From: an uncultured Janibacter sp.
GTDB taxonomy: Bacteria > Actinomycetota > Actinomycetes > Actinomycetales > Dermatophilaceae
Length of the DNA stretch: 12,542 nucleotides
NCBI GenBank assembly: GCA_946222495.1
Contig: CAMICF010000072.1
Span: forward strand, 1-12,542
Reading direction: 5' to 3'
The translations under genes were made by a program, and so were the position numbers. Positions 6,272-12,487 of this stretch are shown here, piece after piece (position 1 is the first letter of the stretch; the number at the start of each line of letters is the position of its first letter). The notes beneath the pieces are model-generated. The model worked only from the letters and a program-made list of their open reading frames with translations. It ran no database searches and was not told the origin of the DNA.

Positions 6272-7240
6272 CTACCTCGTGAGCGCGACCACCAACCCCA
6301 ACGAGACGCCTGACGCGATCACCGTCGACACCCCCGCAAGAGCGAAGGCCCGCACCGGAACCGGCCACAGCTCCTTCAGTCGCACCCCGAGCCCGAGCCC
6401 GAACATCCCGGCAGCGAGGCACACGGTGGTCGCGAGGCCCGCACCATCGAGCACCGCCGGCGTCAGTACCCCCGTCGACCGCAGGGCCACGGCGCCAGCG
6501 AAGGCGACGATGAACCACGGCACGAGGGGAGCGGTGGCGCCCTTCCCTCCCTTCGCTACCAGTGCTGAGATCGGGGCGAGCAGCGCGACACGACCGAGCT
6601 TGACGGTCGTCGCGAGGGCGACGGCGCCGCCGCCGACCACGGACCCGGCTGCGACGACCTGCGCCACCTCGTGGATGCTCGCGCCCGCCCAGATCGCCGC
6701 CTGGTGCTCGGTCAGACCGACGGCGCGGGCCGACCACGGGACGAGCGCGATCATCGCCGAGCCAAAGATCGTGACCATCGCGACCGCGAGGGCGACGTAC
6801 TTCTCCTTCGCTCGCACGGAGTCCTCGATCGCGGCGATCGCCGCCGCCCCGCAGATCGAAAATCCGGCGGCCAGCAGCACGACTAAACCCTCGTCGAGGC
6901 CGAGTCGACGACCGACGAGCAGGGTGCCGCGATAGGTCACGAGGACGGTGGTCGCGATGACCGCCAGACCAGCCGGGCCGATCGCGACGATGTCCGCAAA
7001 GGGCAGCCGCAGCCCGAGCCCCGCCACCCCCAGGCGGAGGAGGAACCGCGTCGTCCCACCGTGCGCAGCGATCGCGGGGACGTCGGCGAGCCGCGAGTTC
7101 ACGACGACGGCCCCGAGCGCCAGGGCGATGAGCAGCGGCCCCAGGAACGGGACGACGGTGCTCAGGAGCAGCGCCGCCCCGGCGGCGGCGAGCGGTGGGA
7201 CTGCGGTGGTGACCGCGGACCGGGGGCGGGCGAGCTGCAT
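6272..7240 (-). CDS. YeiH/UPF0324 family putative sulfate (anion) exporter
   Basis: A 322-residue polytopic membrane protein of the UPF0324/YeiH family (PF03601), of usual length, with about ten hydrophobic segments. Family signatures are strong: FSICGAAAIAAIED, KEKYVALAVAMVTIFGSAMI, and IWAGASIHEVAQVVAAGSVV followed by TTVKLGRVALLAPI. Members are annotated as putative sulfate exporters; related proteins have been linked to sulfonate or taurine metabolism, and actual substrates are mostly untested. The ATG at 7240 gives an N-terminus MQLARPRSAVTTAV followed by the first helix; GGTGGGG just upstream is a poor, close ribosome binding site. It is divergent from a LysR-type gene 70 bases away, as yeiH is commonly paired with yeiE, so that regulator probably controls it. 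Confidence 0.92.
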   Translation of the reverse strand: MQLARPRSAVTTAVPPLAAAGAALLLSTVVPFLGPLLIALALGAVVVNSRLADVPAIAAHGGTTRFLLRLGVAGLGLRLPFADIVAIGPAGLAVIATTVLVTYRGTLLVGRRLGLDEGLVVLLAAGFSICGAAAIAAIEDSVRAKEKYVALAVAMVTIFGSAMIALVPWSARAVGLTEHQAAIWAGASIHEVAQVVAAGSVVGGGAVALATTVKLGRVALLAPISALVAKGGKGATAPLVPWFIVAFAGAVALRSTGVLTPAVLDGAGLATTVCLAAGMFGLGLGVRLKELWPVPVRAFALAGVSTVIASGVSLGLVVALTR

Positions 7241-7283
7241 GGCCCCACCGTCGCGCGGACGGGCGCCCAGCAGAAGACGCCAG

Positions 7284-7304
7284 GACCGACATGGGTCATA
7301 GGCT
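7284..7304 (+). promoter_or_regulatory. Candidate leaderless promoter and operator of the LysR gene
   Basis: A TANNNT-type -10 element, TAGGCT (7299-7304), ends 7 bases before the A of the ATG at 7311. That is the spacing expected if transcription starts at the start codon itself (leaderless mRNA), which is common in actinobacteria. It is overlapped on the left by the dyad GACC-GACATG-GGTC (7284-7297), a plausible LysR-type site that could autoregulate this gene and control the divergent exporter gene. No clear -35 box is seen. A separate 8-base palindrome, GGGCGCCC, lies at 7261-7268. Confidence 0.4.
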
Positions 7305-7310
7305 GGAGCT

Positions 7311-8204
7311 ATGACTGAGCCGCCTGACCTCGACGTCGAGACGCTGCGCCTCATCGTCGCCGTGGACGAGTCCGGCAGCCTGAGCTCGGCCGCGAGACGA
7401 AGGGGGCTCAGCCAGCCCTCCGCGAGCGCACGGGTCCGCGCCTTCGAGGCCCGGTGGCAGCTCACCCTCCTCGAGCGCACGCCGCGGGGCTCGCACCTGA
7501 CGACCGACGGCCGCGCCGTCGTCGCCTGGGCGAGGCAGGTCCTCGGTGAGGTCGAGACGATGCGCGCGGGGCTCGAGTCCCTCACCGGACGCCGCCGCGG
7601 TGAGGTGCGGGTCGCGGCGAGCCTGACGATCGCGGAGTTCGTCCTGCCCCGCTGGCTCGCCGAGCTCCGCGGACGCATGGAGATCCACCCGCACCTGCAC
7701 GTCGTCAACAGCGACGGCGTCGCCGACATCGTCCGACGTCAACAGGCCGACATCGGCTTCATCGAGACGGCGACGCGATCGCCCGGGCTCGTGCACCGCA
7801 CCGTCGGCACGGACCGGCTCGTCGTCGTGGTCCCCCCGAACCACCCCTGGGCCCGGCGCCGGACCGCGATCGGTCCCGACGTGCTCGCCCGCGCGGAGTG
7901 GGTGCTCCGCGAGGGCGGCAGCGGCACGAGGAGCACCTTCGAGCGGGCCCTCGGGCAGGAGCCGAGGATGGCGCTCGAGGCCGGTTCCACCACTGCCCTC
8001 ATCGGTGCCGTCCGGGCGGGCCTCGGGCCCGCCGTCGTATCCGCGCGGGCGGTGGCCTTCGAGATCGAGGCCGGCCGGCTCGTCGCGGTACCCACGACCC
8101 TCGACCTCGAGCGGCCGCTGACGGCGGTGTGGCTCAAGGGTCGTCGACTCAGCTCCGCGGCGTCAGCGCTCCTCACCGTCGCTGCGGGGAGGGACGGTCG
8201 GTAG
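7311..8204 (+). CDS. LysR-type transcriptional regulator
   Basis: A 297-residue LysR-family protein of standard size. The N-terminal winged helix-turn-helix covers about residues 8-67: LDVETLRLIVAVDESGSLSSAARRRGLSQPSASARVRAFE, then ERTPRGSHLTTDG. The linker helix follows (AWARQVLGEVETMRAGLESL), then a type 2 periplasmic-binding-like effector domain from about 95 (GEVRVAASLTIAEFVLPRWLAEL, QQADIGFIE, VVVVPPNHPWARR, ALIGAVRAGLGPAVVSARAV). It sits divergently next to the YeiH-like exporter gene, the arrangement of yeiE and its target, so control of that gene is inferred. The effector is unknown. Confidence 0.94.
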   Translation: MTEPPDLDVETLRLIVAVDESGSLSSAARRRGLSQPSASARVRAFEARWQLTLLERTPRGSHLTTDGRAVVAWARQVLGEVETMRAGLESLTGRRRGEVRVAASLTIAEFVLPRWLAELRGRMEIHPHLHVVNSDGVADIVRRQQADIGFIETATRSPGLVHRTVGTDRLVVVVPPNHPWARRRTAIGPDVLARAEWVLREGGSGTRSTFERALGQEPRMALEAGSTTALIGAVRAGLGPAVVSARAVAFEIEAGRLVAVPTTLDLERPLTAVWLKGRRLSSAASALLTVAAGRDGR

Positions 8205-8245
8205 GCAGCTGGGCCGGCTGACCGGGCTGTCCGGGCCGGTATTGC

Positions 8246-8255
8246 GTACGCGTAC
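8246..8255. promoter_or_regulatory. Ten-base palindrome GTACGCGTAC
   Basis: A perfect palindrome in the 89-base gap between the LysR gene and the following gene, about 30 bases upstream of the latter's candidate -10 element. Its position fits an activator or repressor site. Nothing links it to a named regulator. Confidence 0.3.
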
Positions 8256-8281
8256 TCAGGCCCACGCGACCCGCCGCGGCC

Positions 8282-8287
8282 TACGTT
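8282..8287 (+). promoter_or_regulatory. Candidate -10 element for leaderless transcription
   Basis: TACGTT matches TANNNT and ends exactly 7 bases before the ATG at 8294. No ribosome binding site is present before that ATG, so transcription starting at the A of the start codon would explain the missing site. No clear -35 box is seen. Confidence 0.4.
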
Positions 8288-8293
8288 GGCCGC

Positions 8294-8905
8294 ATGCAGA
8301 CCTTCCTGCGGTGGACCGGCTTGGCCGCGATGGGGCTCGTCGTCCTGCTGGTCCTCGGATACGCCGTCTCCGGCATGGTCGGGACCGTGCAGGTCATGGG
8401 CGCCAAGGACGATGCGCGGGAGACGGTGCGGCAGCTCGCGCGCGACACCGGCGACGTCGACCGGCAGGTGAGGCTGAACCGGGAGACGCTCGGCGACCCA
8501 CTGCGATCCTGGTCCCAGGTGGTCTGCGAGATGGAGACGCACGACTCGGGATGGGTCGTGGACAGCTGGTACCAGAGGTGCGCGCTCCGGCAGGTCGACA
8601 TCTATCCCGCCTCTGACCTCGGGCGTGCCAAGCAGCTCGAGGACAGCGATCGCAGGGTGGACGCCCAGAACTCGTCGGACCTGGAGGGGTCGAGCGAACC
8701 GGCACCTGCCCAGGGCACGCTCGAGGGCTTCGGCTCCACCGCCGCGACCCCGCCGAGGTGGTCCGTCCGTGGTGATCTGGAGGAGGGTGAGCCCGTCACC
8801 GTGGTCACGGTGAGTGGTCCGGTGGCCGAGCCCGATCTCGGGTGCAACCCGTGGTGGGTCGTCCTCTGCGATGAGCCCGTCGACCGTCCGGTGATGCCTG
8901 ACTGA
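8294..8905 (+). CDS. Membrane-anchored protein of unknown function with four cysteines
   Basis: A 203-residue protein I do not recognise. Residues 8-30 form one hydrophobic helix (TGLAAMGLVVLLVLGYAVSG) after a single basic residue, R6, so the remaining 170 residues are probably outside the membrane. A charged, coiled-coil-like stretch follows (AKDDARETVRQLARDTGDVDRQVRLNRETLGD). Four cysteines, C78, C96, C184 and C192, lie in that part, C96 in WYQRCAL and C184/C192 around NPWWVVL, and could make two disulfides. The middle is acidic, rich in serine and glycine, and probably disordered. It stands alone between the LysR gene and the DUF222 gene; both gaps are short but carry possible promoters. 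Clean codon bias and start-to-stop length support a real gene. Confidence 0.72.
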   Translation: MQTFLRWTGLAAMGLVVLLVLGYAVSGMVGTVQVMGAKDDARETVRQLARDTGDVDRQVRLNRETLGDPLRSWSQVVCEMETHDSGWVVDSWYQRCALRQVDIYPASDLGRAKQLEDSDRRVDAQNSSDLEGSSEPAPAQGTLEGFGSTAATPPRWSVRGDLEEGEPVTVVTVSGPVAEPDLGCNPWWVVLCDEPVDRPVMPD

Positions 8906-8960
8906 GGCCGTCTCTTCGTGGCCGCGGAGCGTTGTCGGTGGTCGGTGGGACGCTTCTCTC

Positions 8961-10247
8961 ATGACGACGACGGCGACGTTCATGGAGCTGGGGATCATGC
9001 CCCACCTGCGTGATGCCGCGCGTTCGCTCGTCGGTGCGTCCGACGAGCGGGAAACCTCGTGGCAGCTCGGTGAGGACGAGATCGCCGAGGGGCTGGCGCT
9101 GCTGGGCCAGCTGCGTCAGCTCATGGATGTCGCCGAGGTCGCGCTCGTGGGCGAGGGCCTCGAGAGGGGACTGCCGGCGCAGGAGTCGTGGTCGGCGAAC
9201 GACTGGGTCACCCGGGCCAAGGCGGCCAATGCGCCTGCCCCGCAGACCCGCCAGGTCGCGCAGGTGCTGCAGGTGGCGAAGGGGGAGCCCCGGGTCGCCG
9301 AGGTCACGCAGGCCTTCACGGACGGTGACCTCTCGATCGGCAAGGCCGACCAGCTGGTCCGCTTCGAGGCGCAGGTCTCGCCCGTGGCCGACCCGGTGGA
9401 GCTCGCCGAGGCGATGGCCGTGCTGCTGGAGGGGGCGCGTGACGGCATCATCTCCCGCGGCCCGGACGGTCGCGGTCCCCACGAGCGGGTGCCGGGCCTG
9501 ACGGACAAGCAGCTGGCCGTGGCGATCACCCGCACCGGCCGCCTGCTCAAGCCGGCACCCGACCTGGAGCGAGAGGACCACCAGGCCAAGGCCGGCCGTG
9601 GCCTGTACCGCCACGAGGGGCCGGCCGGCATGACGACCTTCCGCGTCGTCCTCGACCCGGAGGGGGCGTCCGTCGTCGACAGCGCCGTGGCGGCGCTCTC
9701 CGCGCCGGTCAAGGGACCCGAAGGGGAGCACGACACCCGGTCACCGGCGCAGCGCCGGGCGGATGCTCTCGTCGAGGTCATCCGCCGGGGCGTCTCCTCG
9801 CCGGGTGAGGCGCCCAAGAGCGACAAGGCACAGGTGCACGTGACCATCCCGCTGAGCACGCTCCTCGGTCAGGATGCGCACGGCGGTGCGACGACGATGA
9901 CCGGGCAGGTGCTCGCCCCGTCCGTGGCACGGCGGATGGCCTGCGACGCCGGGATCATTCCTGTCGTGCTCGGCGGTGGCAGCGAGATCCTCGACATGGG
10001 CCGCTCGGTGCGACTCTTCACCCCGGGCCAGCGCAGGGCCGTCTGGCTGCGCGACGACGGCTGCACCTACCCGGGGTGCACGATGCCCCCGCAGTGGTGC
10101 GACGCCCACCACGTCGACTGGTGGTCACGCGGCGGCGCGAGCGACATCGACAACGCGGCACTGCTCTGCCAGCGACACCACACCAAGGTCCACCAGCACG
10201 ACCTCACCGCGACCGTCACCGCCACCGGCGTGACCTGGCACGTGTAG
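8961..10247 (+). CDS. DUF222 / 13E12-repeat family protein with C-terminal HNH nuclease domain
   Basis: A 428-residue protein of the 13E12/REP13E12 type that occurs in many copies in actinobacterial genomes. The DUF222 region covers about residues 30-330 (LGQLRQLMDVAEVALVGEG, SANDWVTRAKAANAPAPQTR, GDLSIGKADQLVR, FRVVLDPEGASVVDSAVAAL, RSPAQRRADALVEVIRRG). The HNH/zinc module spans about 368-411: C368 in CTYPGC, CDAHHVDWWSRGG, DNAALLCQRHH (H406, H407) and VH411. All metal and catalytic residues appear intact. The role is unproven; family members are thought to be mobile or selfish nucleases. ATG at 8961 is preceded by GGTGGGA 10 bases away; GACGCT at 8949-8954 has only partial -10 resemblance. 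No flanking repeats mark it as part of a larger element. Confidence 0.9.
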   Translation: MTTTATFMELGIMPHLRDAARSLVGASDERETSWQLGEDEIAEGLALLGQLRQLMDVAEVALVGEGLERGLPAQESWSANDWVTRAKAANAPAPQTRQVAQVLQVAKGEPRVAEVTQAFTDGDLSIGKADQLVRFEAQVSPVADPVELAEAMAVLLEGARDGIISRGPDGRGPHERVPGLTDKQLAVAITRTGRLLKPAPDLEREDHQAKAGRGLYRHEGPAGMTTFRVVLDPEGASVVDSAVAALSAPVKGPEGEHDTRSPAQRRADALVEVIRRGVSSPGEAPKSDKAQVHVTIPLSTLLGQDAHGGATTMTGQVLAPSVARRMACDAGIIPVVLGGGSEILDMGRSVRLFTPGQRRAVWLRDDGCTYPGCTMPPQWCDAHHVDWWSRGGASDIDNAALLCQRHHTKVHQHDLTATVTATGVTWHV

Positions 10248-10262
10248 CTGACGCGCCCCGCA

Positions 10263-10282
10263 GCCCGCCGGTCACGGTGGGC
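10263..10282 (+). terminator. Hairpin downstream of the DUF222-HNH gene
   Basis: GCCCGCC and GGTGGGC pair (one G-T wobble) around the 6-base loop GGTCAC, 16 bases after the stop codon. There is no T-run, as is usual for terminator-like stems in such GC-rich genomes. The call rests on stem and position only. Confidence 0.4.
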
Positions 10283-10407
10283 TCGGAGGCATGTCCGCGA
10301 TCCCTCAGGGGGCAGCGTCGGCGTCGCCAAAATTGCCTCTTCCCAAAGGCGTGGCGATGCGCTTTGATTCGCTCATCAAGGACGAGCGGAAGGGGAGTTC
10401 CGATGGG

Positions 10408-11085
10408 ATGAAGAGGATGGCGGCGGTGGCCGCAGCGGCTGTGGCGGTGTCCGGGGCGCCGGTGCTGACGACGAGCGCCAGCGCGGCGACCGGGGTGTGC
10501 ACGGGGGTGTCGAGCTGCAAGGTCGTCTCGCGCGCGGACGTCGACGGCGATGGACGCGCAGACCAGGTGGGGCTCGTGCAGCGGACGTCCTATCCGCAGA
10601 ACAACACGATCACCGTGCGCGTCCGGACCGCCAAGGGACGCACGATGACCACGAGCCACAAGGCATGGTGGTACGGATCGACATGGCACGGCGCGGCCCG
10701 GTTTGACGGCAGGGCTGGCCATGAGCTGGTCGTGGGGAGCTCGGCGGGGGCGCACGCCCGAATCTTCCGGGTGGTGACCTATCGCGACGGCAAGCTCGTC
10801 ACGCTCAAGGCTCCCGGTGGCTCGTGGACGTGGCTCGTCGACGGTTCCTACTCGATGAACGCCGGCTGGTTCCGCACCACGTCGAGGGGCAAGGTCTACA
10901 TGACGTCCAAGTCTTCGATGCGCAACATGTCGACCTATAGGCACGACCTCAGGACCTACAAGTACCAGTGGAAGAACGGCAGCTGGAGGTTTGTCTCGTC
11001 CACGCGCAATCCTCGAGCCACGACCACGAGTGCCTATGCCATCGCGGGATGGCACGTGCCGTACCTGAAGACGTACAGCGGCTGA
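10408..11085 (+). CDS. Secreted protein with DxDxDG (FG-GAP/VCBS-like) calcium-binding loop
   Basis: A 225-residue exported protein. The start at 10408 gives a textbook signal peptide, MKRMAAVAAAAVAVSGAP then SASA with likely cleavage after A26. GGGGAG at 10392-10397 lies 10 bases upstream. In-frame ATGs at 10291 and 10360 would add 39 or 16 residues and bury the signal. The mature protein starts with a C31/C37 pair, then SRADVDGDGRADQVGL (41-56), a Dx[DN]xDG loop as in FG-GAP/VCBS or dockerin-type calcium sites, and then a tryptophan- and tyrosine-rich, beta-looking, basic domain (HKAWWYGSTWHG, TYKYQWKNGSWRFVS). Only one calcium loop is clear, so this is not a full beta-propeller. Function is unknown. 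The 160-base upstream gap includes a less GC-rich stretch (about 10325-10380) that may hold its promoter. Confidence 0.78.
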   Translation: MKRMAAVAAAAVAVSGAPVLTTSASAATGVCTGVSSCKVVSRADVDGDGRADQVGLVQRTSYPQNNTITVRVRTAKGRTMTTSHKAWWYGSTWHGAARFDGRAGHELVVGSSAGAHARIFRVVTYRDGKLVTLKAPGGSWTWLVDGSYSMNAGWFRTTSRGKVYMTSKSSMRNMSTYRHDLRTYKYQWKNGSWRFVSSTRNPRATTTSAYAIAGWHVPYLKTYSG

Positions 11086-11104
11086 CGGGGACCGCGGGGG
11101 CGTG

Positions 11105-11986
11105 TCAGTCGGCGTGGTCCGCTGGTGAGGCGGGGAGGTCCATCGACGCCAGGCGAGTCGGGTCGACGAGCGCGACGACGTCGACGATGCGACCGTCGAC
11201 GACGGTGCAGGACATCAGGGCGACGGGCTTGCCGGTCCGCGACCGGATGAGGATGCCGGGCTCACCGTTGACGAGGACGCGGTGGCCGACCACGGAGGCA
11301 TGACGACCGCGCTCGAGAGTGGCGATGACCTCGGTCCTGCCGAGCCGCACCGCCCCGCCACGAGGCCGGTGGGTGGTCCACGTGATGTCCGGGTCGAGCA
11401 CCTCGAGCAGCCGGTCGAAGTCCCCTTCGCGTGCCGCGGTGATGAAGGCATCGACGACCTCCCGCTGCTCCTGACGCTCGTCGGTCGAGTGCGGCGCGCC
11501 CTGCACCTTGCGTCGGGCGCGGCTCGCGAGCATCTTCGCTGCATCGGGTGACTTCCCGATGATCTGACCGACCTCCACGAAGGGCACAGCGAACATGTCG
11601 TGGAGGACGAAGGCCAGCCGTTCGTCGGGGCGCAGCGTGTCCAGGTCGACGAGCAGCGCGAGCCCCACGGAGTCGGCCAGGAGTGCGGAGTCCTCGGGAC
11701 CCCCTTCGTCCTCGGTCACGACGACATCGGGGAGGCCCTCGTCCAGTGCGGACTCGGGATGCGCCTTGCGGGACCTCAGCACGTCGAGGGAGACCCGGCC
11801 CACGACCGTCGTCAGCCAGCCCGGGAGGTTGTCGATGGCGTCCGAGTCCTGGCGCGCCAGCCGGAACCACGTCTCCTGCACCGCGTCCTCGGCATCGGCC
11901 GTCGACCCCAGCATCCGGTACGCCAAGGCGACGAGCCGCCCCCGCTCCGCGTCGAACTCCTGCGCCAGCACCGTCTCGTCACTCAT
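11105..11986 (-). CDS. ECF sigma factor with C-terminal SnoaL-like domain (SigJ/ECF41-like)
   Basis: A 293-residue extracytoplasmic-function sigma factor carrying an extension. Region 2 is at about 18-45 (LVALAYRMLGSTADAEDAVQETWFRL), WLTTVVGRVSLDVLRSRKA follows, and region 4 is at about 126-168 (DERLAFVLHDMFAVPF, VGQIIGKSPDAAKMLASRARRKVQG). Residues 178-280 resemble a SnoaL/NTF2-like domain, as in ECF41 and related groups where this tail regulates the sigma factor in place of an anti-sigma factor. DPTRL (275-279) aligns with the NPDKL-type motif near the end of ECF41 proteins, but the WLPEP linker motif I would expect is not clear, so the group assignment is tentative. ATG 11986 lies 8 bases after GGAGG; an upstream ATG at 12001 overlaps that site and is unlikely. 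It is divergent from the DoxX-like gene, its probable target. Confidence 0.92.
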   Translation of the reverse strand: MSDETVLAQEFDAERGRLVALAYRMLGSTADAEDAVQETWFRLARQDSDAIDNLPGWLTTVVGRVSLDVLRSRKAHPESALDEGLPDVVVTEDEGGPEDSALLADSVGLALLVDLDTLRPDERLAFVLHDMFAVPFVEVGQIIGKSPDAAKMLASRARRKVQGAPHSTDERQEQREVVDAFITAAREGDFDRLLEVLDPDITWTTHRPRGGAVRLGRTEVIATLERGRHASVVGHRVLVNGEPGILIRSRTGKPVALMSCTVVDGRIVDVVALVDPTRLASMDLPASPADHAD

Positions 11987-11989
11987 CGC

Positions 11990-12016
11990 TGTTACCTCCA
12001 TCGTCCGGTGTCCGTC
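11990..12016 (+). promoter_or_regulatory. Candidate ECF-type promoter for the DoxX-like gene
   Basis: TGTTACC (11990-11996), 16 bases, then CGTC (12013-12016). The ECF41 consensus, from memory, is TGTCACA-N16-CGTC; this matches 5 of 7 in the -35 box, all of the -10 box and the spacing. The start of transcription would be near 12023, leaving about a 43-base leader before the ATG at 12067. The -35 box overlaps the sequence between the sigma gene's ribosome binding site and its start codon, so both genes share this DNA. Confidence 0.5.
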
Positions 12017-12051
12017 ATGGAGATGACGAGCCCATCCGGGCCGACGTCACC
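12013..12051 (-). promoter_or_regulatory. Inverted repeat and weaker reverse ECF-type promoter for the sigma gene
   Basis: CGTCAT (12013-12018) and ATGACG (12023-12028) are perfect arms around GGAG, so a CGTC -10-like box faces each direction. On the minus strand the box at 12028-12025 is preceded, again at exactly 16 bases, by GGTGACG (12051-12045), which matches 4 of 7 positions of the recalled ECF41 -35 box. It would allow autoregulation of the sigma factor. The repeat could equally be an operator for an unrelated dimeric regulator. Confidence 0.3.
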
Positions 12052-12066
12052 GATCAAGGAGTACCC

Positions 12067-12447
12067 ATGAACACCCTGCTGTGGATCATGGCCATCGTGC
12101 TGGCGGTCGCCTTCGCCGCCGGAGGCCTCACCCAGATCCTCCTCCCGAAGGGGAGGTACCGCGAGCTGGCCTCCAGCCAGCAGTGGGTCGACGACTTCGA
12201 CGCCCACCACGTCAAGGCCATCGGCACGATCAAGACCATCGGCGCGGTCGGCCTCGTGCTACCGGCCTTCGTCGTCCCCGTGCTCGTGCCGCTGGCGGCT
12301 TGCGGGCTCACGCTCTTCATGGCTGGCGCCGGCACGACACGCTTCCGCCGCAGTGAGTGGGCGTCGCTGGCGGGCGACCTGGTGTTCCTCGCTGCCTTCG
12401 CCTTCCTGGCGTGGGGGCGCTTCGCTCTCGAACCCCTCGGCGGCTGA
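12067..12447 (+). CDS. DoxX-like small integral membrane protein
   Basis: A 126-residue, four-helix membrane protein of the DoxX-like type. Helices lie at about 3-24, 56-72, 73-92 and 100-118. Recognisable segments are FAAGGLTQILLP near the N-terminus, then a polar stretch FDAHHVKAIGTIKTIGAVGLVLP, the conserved K-x-IG-x-KxxGA pattern of the family. The ATG at 12067 follows AAGGAG (12056-12061) by 5 bases, a clear start. Such proteins are linked to redox or quinone-related functions in some bacteria, but the role is generally unknown. Its divergent position next to an ECF sigma factor with a SnoaL tail, and the candidate sigma-type promoter between them, make it the probable direct target. Confidence 0.88.
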   Translation: MNTLLWIMAIVLAVAFAAGGLTQILLPKGRYRELASSQQWVDDFDAHHVKAIGTIKTIGAVGLVLPAFVVPVLVPLAACGLTLFMAGAGTTRFRRSEWASLAGDLVFLAAFAFLAWGRFALEPLGG

Positions 12448-12452
12448 GGGAG

Positions 12453-12470
12453 TCGGCTCAGGCCAGCCGA
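12453..12470. terminator. Hairpin between convergent genes
   Basis: TCGGCT and AGCCGA are perfect 6-base arms around CAGGCC. It lies 5 bases after the stop of the DoxX-like gene and 17 bases beyond the stop of the minus-strand gene at the window's end, so it may end transcription from both sides. There is no T-run. Confidence 0.45.
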
Positions 12471-12487
12471 GATGGGCGCGCGGAAGG

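Noticed and set aside
6096..7292. A 398-codon minus-strand frame overlapping the YeiH-like gene
   Set aside because: Arg/Gly-rich out-of-frame shadow; the correct frame encodes clear UPF0324 motifs.
7739..8998. A 419-codon minus-strand open frame across the LysR and unknown membrane-protein genes
   Set aside because: No motif, spans two intergenic regions, and both plus-strand genes have better codon bias and features.
8805..9731. A 308-codon minus-strand frame opposite the DUF222 gene
   Set aside because: Antisense shadow of a gene with an intact HNH signature.
10364..10379. TTGAT-N6-ATCAA dyad before the secreted-protein gene
   Set aside because: Arms of five bases only and no supporting promoter or regulator; likely chance.
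11082..11108. CTGAC/GTCAG inverted repeat between the secreted-protein gene and the sigma gene
   Set aside because: The five-base arms are simply the two convergent TGA stop codons with flanking bases; the loop is 17 bases, so it is not a convincing terminator.
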